Assembly: GCA_022448955.1 (NCBI GenBank)
Contig: JAKVCU010000007.1
Location: 1-64,000 of the forward strand
Direction of reading: 5' to 3'
DNA: 64,000 nt
Source of the DNA: Saprospiraceae bacterium
Lineage (GTDB): Bacteria; Bacteroidota; Bacteroidia; Chitinophagales; Saprospiraceae
Positions 62,786 to 64,000 of the stretch are shown here, one piece after another. Both the position numbers and the translations under genes were made by a program. The notes beneath the pieces are model-generated. The model was not told the DNA's origin. It made no database searches and saw only the letters and a program-made list of their open reading frames with translations. Within the stretch, counting starts at the first letter, position 1. The number at the start of each line of letters is the position of its first letter.

Positions 62786-63807
62786 TTAATTAGAAATAAT
62801 CGACACTTCTAGTTCTTTGAAATTGATGGTGTATTTTTCTCCAAAATTCGTTAGAATTTCCTCAAGCTGTTCATTGAGTTGCTTTTGTGATGCGATATAT
62901 TCAAATTTCAACCATTTGTATTTGATCATTCGCCAGAGAATTTCAATGGGATTTAAATGTGGACTATATTTTGGCAGATAAAATATAAACAGGTCATCTT
63001 TTTTCCATGCCTCCACTTTATTTTTGAACCGTAGGGAATGATGAATTGGCGCATTATCAAGTACAATTACTGTTTGCTTTTTAATACCCGAGTGGAAATG
63101 GCCTATAAAGGCGATGATCGCCTCACTATTCATACTGCCTGTTAAAGCATAAGGATGTAATTGATTGTCTAAACTCATCAAGCCGAAAATCTGAGTGCCT
63201 TTAGTTTTCACAGGCGTGATATGAATATATTCACCAGCAGGTTGCCAACCATAGGGAATATAAGCTTCCATATTAAAACCGGATTCGTCTGCAAAAAATA
63301 AATCAATGTATCCTTGCTGGTTAAGCCTAATAAGGTCTTTAAGTTCAGTCAACTTACGTTGATATTCTTCTTCGTTCTGCTGCTTTTTGAGGCTTTTACG
63401 GAAACGTTTTCAACGATAGCCTAATTGCTTTAAAAAACGTCGAAGCATGTGTCGAGTGACTTTGAAACCTAAGTCTTGACTTAGCGTACTGGCAAAACCG
63501 CTTAGACTACGGGCATATTGCGTCGCTTTTTTTTGACCAACTCTACTAAATTGCTATCATTGATCCTTAGTTTAGACTTTACACCTCCACCCGGAAGAAT
63601 CATTAAACCTACAATTCCCGAACTTGTCCACCTATCCATCCAAGTGTAAATAGTTCGGGTGCGAACTTTAAACAGTTCTGCAATTTTAGGTATAGGTTCT
63701 CCTGAATCGCTTAAAAGCATTGCCTGACAACGTTGCCGAAAATGGTGTTTGGGATGATGCTTATAACCATTTTCTAGCGTTGTCCGCTCTGCTGTACTTA
63801 AGATCAT
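62786..63807 (-). pseudogene. IS630-family transposase, broken
   Basis: A transposase split by two lesions. The N-terminal part (from ATG 63807) is a helix-turn-helix segment (RTRTIYTWMDRWTSSGIVGL). Its frame is lost near a run of eight A (63534-63527 on the minus strand), where the sequence continues in another frame (ARSLSGFASTLSQDLGFKVT). That frame then meets TGA at 63412-63410, where a Trp is expected (GYR-stop-KRFRKSLK). The C-terminal part (62786-63352) has the DDE catalytic domain: DESGFNMEAYIPYGW, VLDNAPIHHS and HLNPIEILWRMIK. IS630 elements can use programmed frameshifts, but the TGA makes this copy inactive. Ends are not resolved; a 16-bp palindrome AATTAAGTACTTAATT lies at 62775-62790. 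Confidence 0.88.
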
Positions 63808-63827
63808 GTTTAAAAATTAAAATCGGC

Positions 63828-64000
63828 TTACAAAGGTAACCGATGAATAATAGTTTGACAATTATGCCAGAGCACCCAAGCTTCCGAAGATTGTACTGAT
63901 TTTTCATGATCTTTATCCAATCTACGCAAGAAATTGAATCGTCCAAAGGTCTGTTCAGTGACCCATCTCCATTTAATAGGAACAAATCCTTTAGTGCTTG
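63828..64000 (-). CDS. IS5-family transposase, C-terminal part at window edge
   Basis: A frame open to the window edge ends at TAA (63830-63828). Its 57 residues read TEQTFGRFNFLRRLDKDHEK with SSEAWVLWHNCQTI and so on, the C-terminal helix block of IS5/IS4-type DDE transposases, where the E-x-x-F-x-R-x-x-x-x-R-R-L-x-K-D-x-E motif carries the catalytic Glu. It lies directly upstream of the IS630 remnant, which may have inserted beside or into it. The overlapping 74-codon frame starting near 63985 is a shadow. Confidence 0.75.
   Translation of the reverse strand, partial: STKGFVPIKWRWVTEQTFGRFNFLRRLDKDHEKSVQSSEAWVLWHNCQTIIHRLPL

Noticed and set aside
63761-63985. 74-codon minus-strand frame at the window end
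   Set aside because: The overlapping frame encodes a recognisable IS5-type transposase end, so this one is a shadow.

Overview
The window comes from a member of the Bacteroidota. At least five secreted proteins end in a type IX secretion (T9SS) sorting domain, candidate promoters have the phylum's TAnnTTTG -7 element, start codons mostly lack a purine-rich Shine-Dalgarno sequence, and the DNA is AT-rich. The mix of very long T9SS surface proteins, a PlpD-like patatin and HEAT/WGR/SWIM proteins suggests the Saprospiria, but that is only inference. No rRNA, tRNA or CRISPR array was seen.

Layout. 1-3.0 kb: a partial acidic beta-helix-like surface protein and a T9SS protein. 3.2-8.5 kb: asnS, a NatAB-like ABC exporter and a GT39-type glycosyltransferase. 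8.5-16.2 kb: small envelope genes, a T9SS cyanophycinase-like peptidase, a Bax-inhibitor-like protein, a DksA-type zinc finger, a possible small RNA and a SCO protein. 16.2-25.6 kb: the accessory island discussed below. 25.9-37.7 kb: Nudix hydrolase, dipeptidase, M50-TPR protein, CapA-like protein, ADP-ribosylglycohydrolase, penicillin acylase family protein, two GNATs, a DCC thiol oxidoreductase and radA. 38-46 kb: a second possible small RNA, sterol desaturase family protein, patatin/Omp85 protein, a T9SS haem/copper protein, a ParA pair and a TauE permease. 46.2-56.6 kb: two copies of a divergent module (giant T9SS protein plus a 465-470 aa cytoplasmic protein). 56.8-64 kb: Lys-rich protein, SnoaL-like protein, ftsK, JmjC/cupin_8 protein, small envelope proteins and decayed insertion sequences.

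The main find is on the minus strand at 16.2-25.6 kb. A reverse transcriptase with the two retron hallmarks (NAxxH and VTG) ends a co-directional run of a 939 aa HEAT-type protein, a SWIM zinc-finger protein, a WGR-PARP with an intact His-Tyr-Glu triad, and a second WGR-like protein. Upstream lie two related structured RNAs, offset by exactly 400 bp. They keep short conserved blocks and a UUU-loop hairpin, while their long stem differs in sequence but still pairs. Copy B is closed by an a1/a2-like 14-bp terminal pairing followed by AGC. This fits a tandem msr-msd of a retron whose effector arm is ADP-ribosylation and DNA-end recognition. A Nudix ADP-ribose pyrophosphatase candidate and an ADP-ribosylglycohydrolase lie within 6 kb, so writer and possible erasers are close together. 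An internal terminator and promoter near 20.1 kb suggest two transcription units (HEAT-SWIM and PARP-WGR-RT).
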